Virus record (IMG/VR): IMGVR_UViG_3300033153_005820
Span: 1 to 20,084 of that record
From: a virus
Reading direction: 5' to 3' (one strand)
DNA: 20,084 nucleotides
The notes beneath the pieces are model-generated. The model made no database searches. It was not told the DNA's origin and was given only the letters and a program-made list of their open reading frames with translations. A program made the position numbers and the translations under genes. Of the stretch, positions 7,859 to 15,547 are shown piece after piece (the stretch's first letter is position 1; the number at the start of each line of letters is the position of its first letter).

Positions 7859-10087
7859 TTATTCTAGCGTTAAAACGATGTCAGTGACATTCTCTATCCC
7901 AACAACATTTTCTTTAGCAGAGTAGATGACATTTCCTGAAAACGAAACATCATCTATATAAAATTCAGAATCGGTAAAAAATGGTGAACCTAAATCATCG
8001 GTGGTAGAAGAACTACTCCCCTCAGAAGTAACATTGAAATTTCTAATTCTTATATTGCCGGATATTTTATTAATTGTTCCCGCCTCGCTACCATCTATAT
8101 ACACAACATCACCGACACTTGTTAATGTGTGACTGGTAGCAATTGTTGAATTTAGATCCTGTGTTATAGGCGTGTACGTTCTGATATAGATATAATTATC
8201 TCTTGCAGCAGTACTATCATTAGCATCGTAAGAATTTCTTACCTTTAGTTTTGCACTATAGCTGACATTCTTTACCAATTCTACAGAATCATACGTTAAT
8301 AGATGTGCTGTTAAATCTGCAATGTCAAACTTAGCGTCAAACTTAGACATGTCATTTACATAGTCCCTAATATTTCCTCTCATAGTCCCTATATCAAAAC
8401 TTTTATAGTAAGCTGCTTTTAGTTTCAATGTTATTTTAGGTTTTATCAGAGTAAAGTTGGGATTAAAGTATCTAAAATATAGTGTTAGTATTTTGAAGTC
8501 ATCCAGATATCCAGTTATTTCTTCCTGGTTTGCATCGCTGTCTACAAATCGAAACCCCTCATCATAGAAACTGTAATATATATGCCCTACGTCACGTGTA
8601 TATTTACCACTAGTAATATCAGTATATTGTACATTCTCTACTGTAAGAGTGTTTGATATATATCTTTTTCTCAATATTTCATTAAAAACTGATTTTAATT
8701 CTGTCAGGGTTCCTTTGTATTTTGTTGTTCCGGAGTCGTCAAATTCTGTGAGTCCTGTTTCTGTTTCGCCTTGTATAAGAACATCATTATCTATAAACTC
8801 CCTATTACCGCCCCAGACCCTAATATCTTTAAATTCTGTGAATTTTGATCTTAGAATAGCATTATAATCTGTTTCCGTCACAGCCCTTCCTTGCGTAGAA
8901 AAGAAAAGCGTCATTGATTTTTTAATGCTTTCAGTGCTCTGTCTGTCAGAACCATTATCCATGTACGCAGGAACACTGTTTTCATCTTGTAGAGACAATT
9001 CTAGTTTTGATGATGCATATATTTGTCCTGCAGTGAGGGAACCACTCACTGCAAAACCAGCAGTTGTTCCCTGTGCGTCAGATAATGGGGTTGTTATATT
9101 AGCAACAGATGTATTAATACCATTATTGTTACTTTCGTATATTATTTTAATATCACCGTCTGCAGTGATTTCAACAATCTGAATATCATCAACATCTGTA
9201 TTGACAAATGATGTTGCTCCGGTCGCCTCTGAGGCATCCTCTCCATCTGTTACAGGGTAATACATTCTAAGAGTTTCACCATCTGCAAGCTCACGTGAAA
9301 AATTATCAATTCCAAATTCAACTTTTATACCGTTGTCCTTATCATATACTATATTAAAAGCTCTTTTGTTGTCATCAAAAAGACCTCGTTTTAGATTTTT
9401 ATATTCATACCAAGTGAAACCGCCCTCTTTGACAAATACTCTCAGGGAATCAACGACTGATTTGTCTCCATATTTGATAGACGAACTATTTTGTAACCAT
9501 GTATATTGGTCATAGCTACTACCTATAGCAATTTCTTGATTTACCCACTCTGCTTGATATGCAGGGACAATTGCTTTTAGATAATTACCACTATCTGTAT
9601 AATGATTCATATAGTGATATGAAAGATTCTGGCTCACGTATGCAGTTGATGATGCATTTGTGTAGTACTCATCTTGCCACTTATCCCTCAGTGTTGTGAT
9701 CATGTTTAGCGTATTAGTGTATGCAATATTATTAACAAACAATTTAAAAGTAGATCCTGTATTATAAGTGATCCCTGTTAGATCATACTCTATTTTCAGA
9801 TACCTTTTCGCAGGAGTCTTCAATTTAGGAATATAATTAAAATTATTCATGAGGGAATATATAGAATCCTCTAGCAATGCAGTATCAGCAAAAATCTCCT
9901 CAATGCTTTTATTTAGTTGATAGCTCATATAGTGAACAACATAACTACCAAAATCAATCAGTCCTTTCATAACACCTGCAGAAAACCCATAATTTTCAAA
10001 AGTCGATCCTGGTCTACTTAGGAATGTTTTCATATTTGCTTGGATTTTATCAAAATCACTTTCATTTATAGGCACTTTTAACACCAT
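7859..10087 (-). CDS. 6: Baseplate wedge protein gp6-like (gpJ family)
   Basis: 742 residues from ATG 10087, with AGGAG at good spacing. The first 110 residues closely follow T4 gp6 and cyanophage homologs: a short helix, FENYGFSAGVMKGLIDFGSY, then YMSYQLNKSIEEIFADTALLEDS and LMNNFNYIPKLKTPAKRYL. The family pattern is (F.DY.FEGS.L..LLD.LAYN..Y...Y.N....E.FLDTA..R.SV...A...NY.P.S...A). T4 gp6 is 660 residues, so this copy is somewhat longer. gp6 forms the wedge dimer that links baseplate sectors. A later segment (RAVTETDYNAILRSKF) matches the J-family core. The last 75 residues (DGSEAGTINKISGN ... YSAKENVVGIENVT) may be a weak copy of the module in the neighbouring tail proteins. The gene follows gp25, the same order as gpW-gpJ in P2. 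Confidence 0.88.
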   Translation of the reverse strand: MVLKVPINESDFDKIQANMKTFLSRPGSTFENYGFSAGVMKGLIDFGSYVVHYMSYQLNKSIEEIFADTALLEDSIYSLMNNFNYIPKLKTPAKRYLKIEYDLTGITYNTGSTFKLFVNNIAYTNTLNMITTLRDKWQDEYYTNASSTAYVSQNLSYHYMNHYTDSGNYLKAIVPAYQAEWVNQEIAIGSSYDQYTWLQNSSSIKYGDKSVVDSLRVFVKEGGFTWYEYKNLKRGLFDDNKRAFNIVYDKDNGIKVEFGIDNFSRELADGETLRMYYPVTDGEDASEATGATSFVNTDVDDIQIVEITADGDIKIIYESNNNGINTSVANITTPLSDAQGTTAGFAVSGSLTAGQIYASSKLELSLQDENSVPAYMDNGSDRQSTESIKKSMTLFFSTQGRAVTETDYNAILRSKFTEFKDIRVWGGNREFIDNDVLIQGETETGLTEFDDSGTTKYKGTLTELKSVFNEILRKRYISNTLTVENVQYTDITSGKYTRDVGHIYYSFYDEGFRFVDSDANQEEITGYLDDFKILTLYFRYFNPNFTLIKPKITLKLKAAYYKSFDIGTMRGNIRDYVNDMSKFDAKFDIADLTAHLLTYDSVELVKNVSYSAKLKVRNSYDANDSTAARDNYIYIRTYTPITQDLNSTIATSHTLTSVGDVVYIDGSEAGTINKISGNIRIRNFNVTSEGSSSSTTDDLGSPFFTDSEFYIDDVSFSGNVIYSAKENVVGIENVTDIVLTLE

Positions 10088-10096
10088 TATTAACTC

Positions 10097-10477
10097 CTAT
10101 CTTTTTATTTTTATATCAAAATTTATTGCCTTGGTTTGTTGCAGATCTTGTTCTCTGTAGTTTATCTCTATTTCATAAACTTGATCATCATAATTAGGTG
10201 TGACTGTTATATCATCTTCTGATATAAGCAATTCATCTAATCTGTCATTGAGAGCAAAGAAAATTAGGTTTCTGATTGATGCTGAATTGATATTATTTAC
10301 AGACTCTTCCAGATAGTCCGATAGTGTTGTGTAGTTGTCAGGATCAAAAAGACTTTCACCTCTCTGAGTAAGAAGAACATCTTTTATTATTTGTGCAATT
10401 GCAGTCTCACCACCTTTGTGTGCTATCAAACCATTTGATAGTTTACGCAAAGTAGAATCTATGTCATACAGAACCAT
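10097..10477 (-). CDS. 25: Baseplate wedge protein gp25-like (gpW family)
   Basis: 126 residues from ATG 10477; T4 gp25 is 132. It has the family signature: ETAIAQIIKDVLLTQRGESLFDPD, where T4-like gp25 has a helix followed by LLT..GER.F.P..G, then a helix at 76-95 and a beta ending VTPNYDDQVYEIEINY. gp25 is the small wedge protein that bridges gp6/gp53 and the sheath initiator region of the baseplate. An exact late octamer lies 27 bases before the start, overlapping the end of the upstream gene. The ribosome site AGGGG is weaker than those of most neighbours. The gp6 start follows its stop by 9 bases, so the two are cotranscribed. Confidence 0.88.
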   Translation of the reverse strand: MVLYDIDSTLRKLSNGLIAHKGGETAIAQIIKDVLLTQRGESLFDPDNYTTLSDYLEESVNNINSASIRNLIFFALNDRLDELLISEDDITVTPNYDDQVYEIEINYREQDLQQTKAINFDIKIKR

Positions 10478-10503
10478 TAGTTTACCCCTAAAGTTATTCT
10501 GTA

Positions 10504-10731
10504 TTATTTATAAGTGGTTATTTCTCCTGTCTGGCTGTTATACATTTTAAAGCTAGAAGGTGTTTCTTCATCCACTGGTGGTTCTAGGAATCTTATATAT
10601 TCGATTTTATGTCCTCTGCATATACCTTCATCATTCTCTACTATAGCATACGTATGATCAGTTGCATTGTCCCATTTATGAAACCAACCTTCATATTGTT
10701 CTACCCCGAGAGAAACTCTAACTTTTCTCAA
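10504..10731 (-). CDS. 75-residue protein of unknown function
   Basis: 75 residues from TTG 10731, chosen because AAGGAG sits six bases upstream and no in-frame ATG exists near the start. It starts basic (MRKVRVSLG), then EGWFHKWDNATDHTYAIVENDEG, then HKIEYIRFLEPP. The pattern (G.FH.W......YAIVE..DG......IRFL) looks like a small beta-barrel (SH3-like) fold and resembles short hypothetical proteins in other phages; I cannot assign a function. It lies 15 bases downstream of the helicase stop in the same orientation. Its own last codons (Tyr-Lys-stop) coincide with the late promoter for gp25. Confidence 0.7.
   Translation of the reverse strand: MRKVRVSLGVEQYEGWFHKWDNATDHTYAIVENDEGICRGHKIEYIRFLEPPVDEETPSSFKMYNSQTGEITTYK
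10505..10512 (-). promoter_or_regulatory. T4-type late promoter octamer TATAAATA for gp25-gp6
   Basis: Exact TATAAATA on the minus strand, 27 bases before ATG 10477. It is formed by the terminal Tyr-Lys-stop codons (TAT AAA TAA) of the 75-residue gene. It marks the switch from the replication genes to the late baseplate genes. Confidence 0.78.
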
Positions 10732-10746
10732 CCTTTTCTCCTTTCA

Positions 10747-12162
10747 TCAAGCGTTAAATAATTCATCAAAATCACTTCCATCATCACTTCCAAACTTCAT
10801 ACTCATCTCTGTGTCAATAGATACGCTTTTTTCTTGTTGTTCATCTGATACTGGTTTGTCAGACAAACCGACAATATCAACCTTGTATAAATCTGATATT
10901 TCACCGATCAAATTAACATTGATTTTCCCACTATGTCTATTTTTTAGGAAGTAGTACAGCTGTTTTTTCTGCTCAAACATTTCAGGAGTCTGAATGATGT
11001 TAAGAAACAGATCACAATTATCTGCAATTGCCATGCTTTCACCAATATCAGTTATCTCTGCACCATTACCACCGGCAACAGATTTCTTTGTTCCTTCTCG
11101 CCTTGGTTGCACTGCACTCCAAAAAGGGATTTCAAACTCTTGACTGATTGACCTCAATTCTTTAGATGATTGCCCGCCTTTCTCGTACATATTATTTGTC
11201 TTTGCGTTGGGGGTCAAGATACCAACATAATCAACAAACACAGTAGTGGGTTTCACTCCTTTACTCGCCATGTCTTCTATTAGATTGTATATCAATGCTG
11301 GTCTTGCTTTATCCGTAGAATACTCTTTAACAATAAATTGACCTGACTTGTTAAAGTAATCTTGTTTGAGTTTCAAATATCTCTGTGGGTTAGATCTGAT
11401 CATGTCTGTTATTGCTTCTTGTTTCATCCCTATTATGTTAGAGTCAACAAAGAATGCTATCTCATCCCTATCAATCTCGAGTGTGACATAGAGGACATTG
11501 TTATCCTTGCTTCTTCTAGTTAGATCAACAGCGAGAGAGTGCATCAAGCGAGTCTTTCCCATGTGAGTCCCACCCATGATAATGTTCAGGCTTTTCTTTT
11601 TCATGCCCTTACCGCCTAAAACATCATTCATCGCTTTGTTGTAAAAAGGAACCCTTGCCTGTTCATCCAAATATCTAGCCATAAGATATTCATTGTCAGA
11701 TACATTCAACCAATCATTTTGTGCAAACGTAAAAGCATCAATATCTTTTAAATTGTTTGACAATTTAGAATAATCTGTCACGGATTTACCTTTGTACATG
11801 GACACGCCGTCTTGTAATACTAATCCCATCTGTCTGTCTTTCCACCAGTGTTCAGTCTCTGCCAAAAACGGATCTATGTCAGCAAAAGAAAACTTATCTT
11901 TTTCACACTTGACCAAATCTATTTTATGTTTGATCAAATCTGCTTCCTGTTTCCAAGGATTGTTCATTATAACAACCTCTATGTTGTCTACAGGGATGGA
12001 ACCATAAGCGATCTGATAATTAATCATAGCGTTGTATATTTCGCCGACATGCTGATCTGAAAACATGTCAGGCGAAATATGATTCATAACAGAAGTTCTG
12101 TACTTTTTATTATTAAGCAACAATCTAAGAATGTTAGTTTCAGAAATCAATTCCTTTTTCAT
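10747..12162 (-). CDS. 41: Replicative DNA helicase, DnaB/T4 gp41 type
   Basis: 471 residues from ATG 12162, with AAGGA six bases upstream. A TTG at 12168 would add two residues and overlap the uvsX stop. Motifs: Walker A GGTHMGKT (197-204), a catalytic Glu in LYVTLEI (E229), Walker B VFVDYVG (308-314, D311), motif H3 with Gln (FWSAVQPRREG), and an Arg-finger-type KNRHSG near 410. The N-terminal 150 residues are the helical DnaB-N/collar region. T4 gp41 is 475 residues. The enzyme is a hexameric 5'-3' helicase unwinding the fork. The C-terminus is strongly acidic (DDGSDFDELF), perhaps a partner-binding tail. uvsX next to gp41 echoes T4, where only gene 40 lies between them. No late promoter precedes it; it should be transcribed with uvsX. 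Confidence 0.93.
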   Translation of the reverse strand: MKKELISETNILRLLLNNKKYRTSVMNHISPDMFSDQHVGEIYNAMINYQIAYGSIPVDNIEVVIMNNPWKQEADLIKHKIDLVKCEKDKFSFADIDPFLAETEHWWKDRQMGLVLQDGVSMYKGKSVTDYSKLSNNLKDIDAFTFAQNDWLNVSDNEYLMARYLDEQARVPFYNKAMNDVLGGKGMKKKSLNIIMGGTHMGKTRLMHSLAVDLTRRSKDNNVLYVTLEIDRDEIAFFVDSNIIGMKQEAITDMIRSNPQRYLKLKQDYFNKSGQFIVKEYSTDKARPALIYNLIEDMASKGVKPTTVFVDYVGILTPNAKTNNMYEKGGQSSKELRSISQEFEIPFWSAVQPRREGTKKSVAGGNGAEITDIGESMAIADNCDLFLNIIQTPEMFEQKKQLYYFLKNRHSGKINVNLIGEISDLYKVDIVGLSDKPVSDEQQEKSVSIDTEMSMKFGSDDGSDFDELFNA

Positions 12163-12164
12163 CG

Positions 12165-13340
12165 TCAATCCTTGTCAATATCATCTGACATTGAACCATT
12201 TCTTTTGGTTTTTAGTGCATAAAATTCATTGTACATTTTCTCTACATATAACAATAACTCTTTGGTATAGAACTCTTCTTTTTTGAGGGTTGATATTTCT
12301 TTTGAGTACATCTCAAAACCGATACCAGGAATAGTTATTTTTGAACCCTTGCTACCACCAGCAACCTTTTCTATCAGTTTGTGTCGTTCTAGGAATTCTA
12401 GGATACCAGAAAACTCATCCATGCCTATCTGAAATCTAAGATCAAATTCAGCCTTACTTATTTTAGCAGCATGGATACGGGATTTAGTAGGAACAGAAAC
12501 AACTTTGATTCCCTTCATACTCCCTTTTTTATCAGCATCTTTCTGAGCAGTTGATTTGACCATCGCGTTGTTTTCATCATGTGTTTCTTCTCGCAACACT
12601 TTTTTCATTAATCGGATTTTAATGTCGGGACAATATTCAGTTCCTTGACCACCTCTAGTTTTTTTCTTATCTACCTCTGCAACATGACCAAACCCTGCGT
12701 TCATGTAATCATCATAAATGTGGTTTGTATACATGAAGGAAACTTGATTTGCAGCAAATACCATCTTAATCATATTGAAATAAGACTTGATCAATTGAGG
12801 CTCATTCATCACCTTTGTTTCTTTACCTTTCAACACATTCTCATATGCCTTTTTGGGGGACAGCATGCCCAGAGAATCAACGAAAACAAGAAAGTTGATG
12901 TTATCCCCTTCCTCTCCTTTTATGGCTTTAATTTCCTCTATTTTCTCTGAGGTGTACTTTGCCAGATCTTCGTGGAATGATACGTTCTCAACTAGGTATC
13001 TTTCATTCATATCATCAGTGATGACTTCTTCAAGATTATCCTTCACTTGAGCCCCTTCAGTCTCATAGAGGATAACAAAATTTTTAGGATTTTGCAATGA
13101 GTAATAAATGATATTAGCAATCAAATATGACTTAGCAGTACCACTATCACCAGATAATTCAATAATTTTACCTGATGGCAACCCACCAAATATCTTACCA
13201 GATACCTGCAGATTAAACATATGGTTGCCAGTGTTGTGATAAAACTTACTCTCTGAGATAACATTGTCGAGTACCCGGGATGCATAAGGGTTTGTACTCT
13301 TCTTTAGCATCCTCTCCATCACGGTCAGTTTCTTTACCAT
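12165..13340 (-). CDS. uvsX: UvsX/RecA-family recombinase
   Basis: 391 residues from ATG 13340, with a strong GGAGG upstream; T4 UvsX is also 391 residues. In order: SGKIFGGLPSGKIIELSG leading into Walker A GDSGTAKS (64-71), catalytic Glu in LYETEGA (93/95), Walker B LVFVDSLG (151-158) and the nucleotide-sensing YTNHIYDD (204-211). Then comes the GGQG DNA-binding loop 2 (230-233), and the C-terminal FDLRFQIGMDEFSGILEFL that matches the family's end of the core. The P-loop has Ala where most have Gly before Lys; T4 UvsX also departs from consensus here. It forms filaments on single-stranded DNA and drives strand exchange for recombination-dependent replication and repair. Its own promoter overlaps the end of the upstream gene. 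The helicase start is within a few bases of its stop. Confidence 0.92.
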   Translation of the reverse strand: MVKKLTVMERMLKKSTNPYASRVLDNVISESKFYHNTGNHMFNLQVSGKIFGGLPSGKIIELSGDSGTAKSYLIANIIYYSLQNPKNFVILYETEGAQVKDNLEEVITDDMNERYLVENVSFHEDLAKYTSEKIEEIKAIKGEEGDNINFLVFVDSLGMLSPKKAYENVLKGKETKVMNEPQLIKSYFNMIKMVFAANQVSFMYTNHIYDDYMNAGFGHVAEVDKKKTRGGQGTEYCPDIKIRLMKKVLREETHDENNAMVKSTAQKDADKKGSMKGIKVVSVPTKSRIHAAKISKAEFDLRFQIGMDEFSGILEFLERHKLIEKVAGGSKGSKITIPGIGFEMYSKEISTLKKEEFYTKELLLYVEKMYNEFYALKTKRNGSMSDDIDKD

Positions 13341-13371
13341 TCATTCCTCCTTTTAAAAGTTGTTCTCAATC

Positions 13372-13399
13372 ATTATATTTATCATAATTTTTTTGTCAA
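13372..13399 (-). promoter_or_regulatory. Consensus sigma70-type promoter for uvsX-helicase
   Basis: On the minus strand TTGACA (13399-13394), 16 bases, TATAAT (13377-13372). The -35 box overlaps the TGA stop of the phosphoribosyltransferase-like gene. The transcript would start near 13365, just upstream of the uvsX ribosome site. A late-like variant GATAAATA also falls inside the spacer (13376-13383), but the sigma70 match is the better explanation. Confidence 0.83.
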
Positions 13400-13845
13400 A
13401 AAATAAAAGATTTTATATCCCCATTGCCATACTCTAAACTTCTGTAATAATCATATATACAACACGTTTGTTCATCAAGCGGACTTCCATTATACACAAC
13501 ATAGGAACCGGTAACGATAGAACCCGTTATCATTTTTAAATGTTCTATACATTTTGCTCTTGTTATTCCAGAATAAAAAGAATCATCAAGGAACAAATAA
13601 TATTTTGGGTATATCATACTATGATTATAATTTATCATATACATGTCACCGTCTTTTGTTGATCTCCCCATCCTGAGACCTCCTGGTAATTGTGTGATGT
13701 GGTTTTTTATTTCATTTTTATAGTTATCAACAAACCATTTACCAAATTTACCAGAAACAAGAATTCCTACATCACGAGATAGATCATTTTGTGATATTGC
13801 AACTTTAAGGAGAAAATCAACATACTCCTTATTTTGACATATCAC
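13396..13845 (-). CDS. Phosphoribosyltransferase-like protein
   Basis: 149 residues from GTG 13845. The segment YYLFLDDSFYSGIT (82-95) matches the PRPP-binding loop of type I phosphoribosyltransferases (hydrophobic strand, two acidic residues, small residues, then SG/TG-x-T). Upstream, GILVSGKFGKWFV and LPGGLRMGR fit the strand and loop elements of that fold. Such enzymes transfer ribose-5-phosphate from PRPP to bases or act as regulators; the acceptor cannot be told here. GTG 13845 is the conservative start, but it has no ribosome site. A perfect AAGGAGGTGA lies 25 bases upstream, and the frame stays open to it, with an ATA codon at 13866 in the right place (giving 156 residues). The product could therefore start seven residues earlier. 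It is the first gene behind the promoter at 14009-14036, next to uvsX. Confidence 0.72.
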   Translation of the reverse strand: MICQNKEYVDFLLKVAISQNDLSRDVGILVSGKFGKWFVDNYKNEIKNHITQLPGGLRMGRSTKDGDMYMINYNHSMIYPKYYLFLDDSFYSGITRAKCIEHLKMITGSIVTGSYVVYNGSPLDEQTCCIYDYYRSLEYGNGDIKSFIF

Positions 13846-13867
13846 ATCAAGATTGTCAAAAAATATT

Positions 13868-13877
13868 TCACCTCCTT
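13868..13877 (-). promoter_or_regulatory. Strong Shine-Dalgarno without a standard start codon
   Basis: AAGGAGGTGA on the minus strand, a near-complete complement of the 16S 3' end. Four bases after GGAGG comes ATA (13866-13864), in frame with the phosphoribosyltransferase-like gene. The nearest standard in-frame start, GTG 13845, is 25 bases from GGAGG. Confidence 0.7.
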
Positions 13878-13886
13878 TATGTTCTG

Positions 13887-13940
13887 TTATAAGTCTTTTA
13901 TTTTTAATTTAAGATCTATGTATGTTGGTTGATTAAACAT
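13887..13940 (-). CDS. Possible 17-residue leader peptide
   Basis: ATG 13940 is preceded by GGAGG (9 bases away) and opens a 17-codon frame (MFNQPTYIDLKLKIKDL) ending in TAA at 13889-13887, shortly before the strong ribosome site at 13868-13877. A second mini-frame (ATG 13966 to TAG 13918-13916, 16 residues) overlaps it and also has an upstream GGAGAGG. Both lie in the leader of the phosphoribosyltransferase-like gene. One may be translated or serve as a coupling element; there is no homology evidence. Confidence 0.3.
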   Translation of the reverse strand: MFNQPTYIDLKLKIKDL

Positions 13941-14008
13941 TTTGAATTGCCCTCCGATTCTATCATCTTTAAACCTCTCCATTCATTAAATTAACAAAAT
14001 ACAGCTAC

Positions 14009-14036
14009 AGTATATCATATATTTTTAAGATGTCAA
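14009..14036 (-). promoter_or_regulatory. sigma70-type promoter for the phosphoribosyltransferase-like gene
   Basis: On the minus strand TTGACA (14036-14031), 16 bases, TATACT (14014-14009), with the same TATGATATACT extended -10 as the plus-strand promoter at 311-339. It begins 23 bases past the capsid-gene terminator and gives a leader of about 130 bases. Confidence 0.83.
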
Positions 14037-14059
14037 GAGAAAAATGAGGAAATTTTGAC

Positions 14060-14089
14060 AAAAAAATAGGGAGTCCGAAAACTCCCTAT
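14060..14089 (-). terminator. Rho-independent terminator after the major capsid gene
   Basis: A 9-base perfect stem on the minus strand (ATAGGGAGT/ACTCCCTAT, 14081-14089 with 14066-14074) closes a 6-base loop (TTTCGG), followed by seven T (14066-14060). It lies 24 bases past the gp23 stop. It is the only clear intrinsic terminator I see, and it separates late head transcription from the sigma70 promoter that follows. Confidence 0.9.
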
Positions 14090-14112
14090 AAATCAACTAT
14101 GTTACCTAACGA

Positions 14113-15510
14113 TTAAGTTGGTAAATTACTGATTGAAATCCTTCTGAAGAAATCATTTGTCCCAGAAGTGTTATACATTGGATGATCCTTGAATGCGTAA
14201 CTGCTCCAAAAGAACTTCACAGGTTGCCCAGTCTCTTGTTCCATTGTCTGTTTAATATCAATTGGAATATAAGGACAATAGAAAATACCTGCCTTTGTTT
14301 CTGCATCAGGTGTTCCACCAAAATCCTTCATTCCCATATTAATTGTATTTGACCATTCCCAAGGATTGACATAAACTTTATATCTACCCAAAAGTACACC
14401 AACGAATGGTTGTACCATAGGATCAGCAAATTTTCCAGGTAGCATTGATGTATCAATGTAACCAAAAGTATCCAATGCTGCCCATGTGATAGGATCAATA
14501 ACAATATAATTTCCGAGTCCAATATGGTTAGCCATGAGGATGTCAGCACTACGTCTATTAATTGTTGCAATAAGATTTTTGTATCTTTCTAGTTCCCATC
14601 TACCATCCTGTGCATCATAATTCCATGCTGTAGCACCACCACTTGTAGCAGCAGTTTTAACTTTAACAAAACTACGTCTATTAATTTCTTGAGCGAATGC
14701 CTGAGCACCAATACCATCGATGATTTTCTCACCGTTGAGTTTGTGGTACTCAGTCAAACGTCTAAGAAGTTCCCATGTGTATCTTGACTTGATTTTGTGA
14801 TTTTCTGCATCAACAGTCTCAGAATCAATTTTAAGCTCTACTTCTTTGATTCCTGTTCCTGCTGCTTCTCCAAGTGCCATAGAATCAAACTTAGAAAGCT
14901 CAGTAAATACATGCATTGCAAGATCTGCAGGGAGGATTCTAGTAATAGTAGTTTCTTCTCCAACATAAGATGCAGCATCATCAATACTATCGCCAACAGC
15001 AAAAGTACCAGTTGCAACTTCTACGAAAAGAGCATGATCATGTGTTTCTTTGTATTTGATAGTTCCAGTTGCAGCATCACCTGTACTAGCAATACTATCA
15101 TTTACAGCAAATGCAGAAGAATCAGCAACAATAAGAATTTTTCCAGAACCAACCGCAACTTCGTCAGCAGCAGATCCAGTGTAATGATTAGACATATAGA
15201 AAAATTTGCCACTGTCTGCAGTCATTGGCCATACGCCAAAAATCTCCTGTGCAGCAACATTCATATATCCTCTTGTGATCATAGGGATCAAGAGTTTATC
15301 ATATGTTGCGACATTACCAGTTGTGGCACGTTCTCCAAGAAACTGATATTTTGAATTAAGTTCATTTTTCTGTAGCTCGATCATGTGAGCTATAAAAGCT
15401 CGTTTTTCTTCCGGGACTTTATTCTCGTCCAGAAATTCTACATACTCGCTTACAAGTTCATCTGTGGAACATTCTGTAAGATCAAGCAATTTTACTTCTT
15501 CTGTTGCCAT
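14113..15510 (-). CDS. 23: Major capsid protein, T4 gp23 type
   Basis: 465 residues from ATG 15510, with AGGAG upstream. LLIPMITRGYMNVAAQEIFGVWPMTADSG (73-101) matches the gp23 signature (..V.R..PNLIA.D..GVQPM..PTG). Later segments (RRSADILMANHIG, NYIVIDPITWAALDTFGY, KVYVNPW, FYCPYIPID) follow the HK97-type fold core of this family, ending in FFRRISISNL. T4 gp23 is 521 residues. Residues 58-60 are Leu-Gly-Glu, matching the gp21 cleavage rule (I/L-x-E) at the same place as in T4, so the mature protein probably starts at R61. Residues 118-192 are an insertion of the SGTF-type module (TGTFAVGDSIDD ... YVGEETTIT) also found in the tail proteins. It is followed by a strong terminator. No exact late octamer was found directly before it, so it may depend on the upstream late promoters. 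Confidence 0.93.
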   Translation of the reverse strand: MATEEVKLLDLTECSTDELVSEYVEFLDENKVPEEKRAFIAHMIELQKNELNSKYQFLGERATTGNVATYDKLLIPMITRGYMNVAAQEIFGVWPMTADSGKFFYMSNHYTGSAADEVAVGSGKILIVADSSAFAVNDSIASTGDAATGTIKYKETHDHALFVEVATGTFAVGDSIDDAASYVGEETTITRILPADLAMHVFTELSKFDSMALGEAAGTGIKEVELKIDSETVDAENHKIKSRYTWELLRRLTEYHKLNGEKIIDGIGAQAFAQEINRRSFVKVKTAATSGGATAWNYDAQDGRWELERYKNLIATINRRSADILMANHIGLGNYIVIDPITWAALDTFGYIDTSMLPGKFADPMVQPFVGVLLGRYKVYVNPWEWSNTINMGMKDFGGTPDAETKAGIFYCPYIPIDIKQTMEQETGQPVKFFWSSYAFKDHPMYNTSGTNDFFRRISISNLPT

Positions 15511-15547
15511 TTTCTTTACTCCTAAAAATAAGTTATTAAGTACCTAA

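Noticed and set aside
10108-10115. TATAAAAA before gp6 (also at 17899-17906 before gp21) as late promoters
   Set aside because: One mismatch at a normally invariant position, and only 20 and 16 bases from the starts, which leaves little room for a leader; both genes can be reached from upstream promoters.
14797-15354. 185-codon plus-strand frame opposite the capsid gene
   Set aside because: It is fully covered by the well-supported gp23 gene; its Ser/Cys/Asn-rich product looks like reversed coding sequence.
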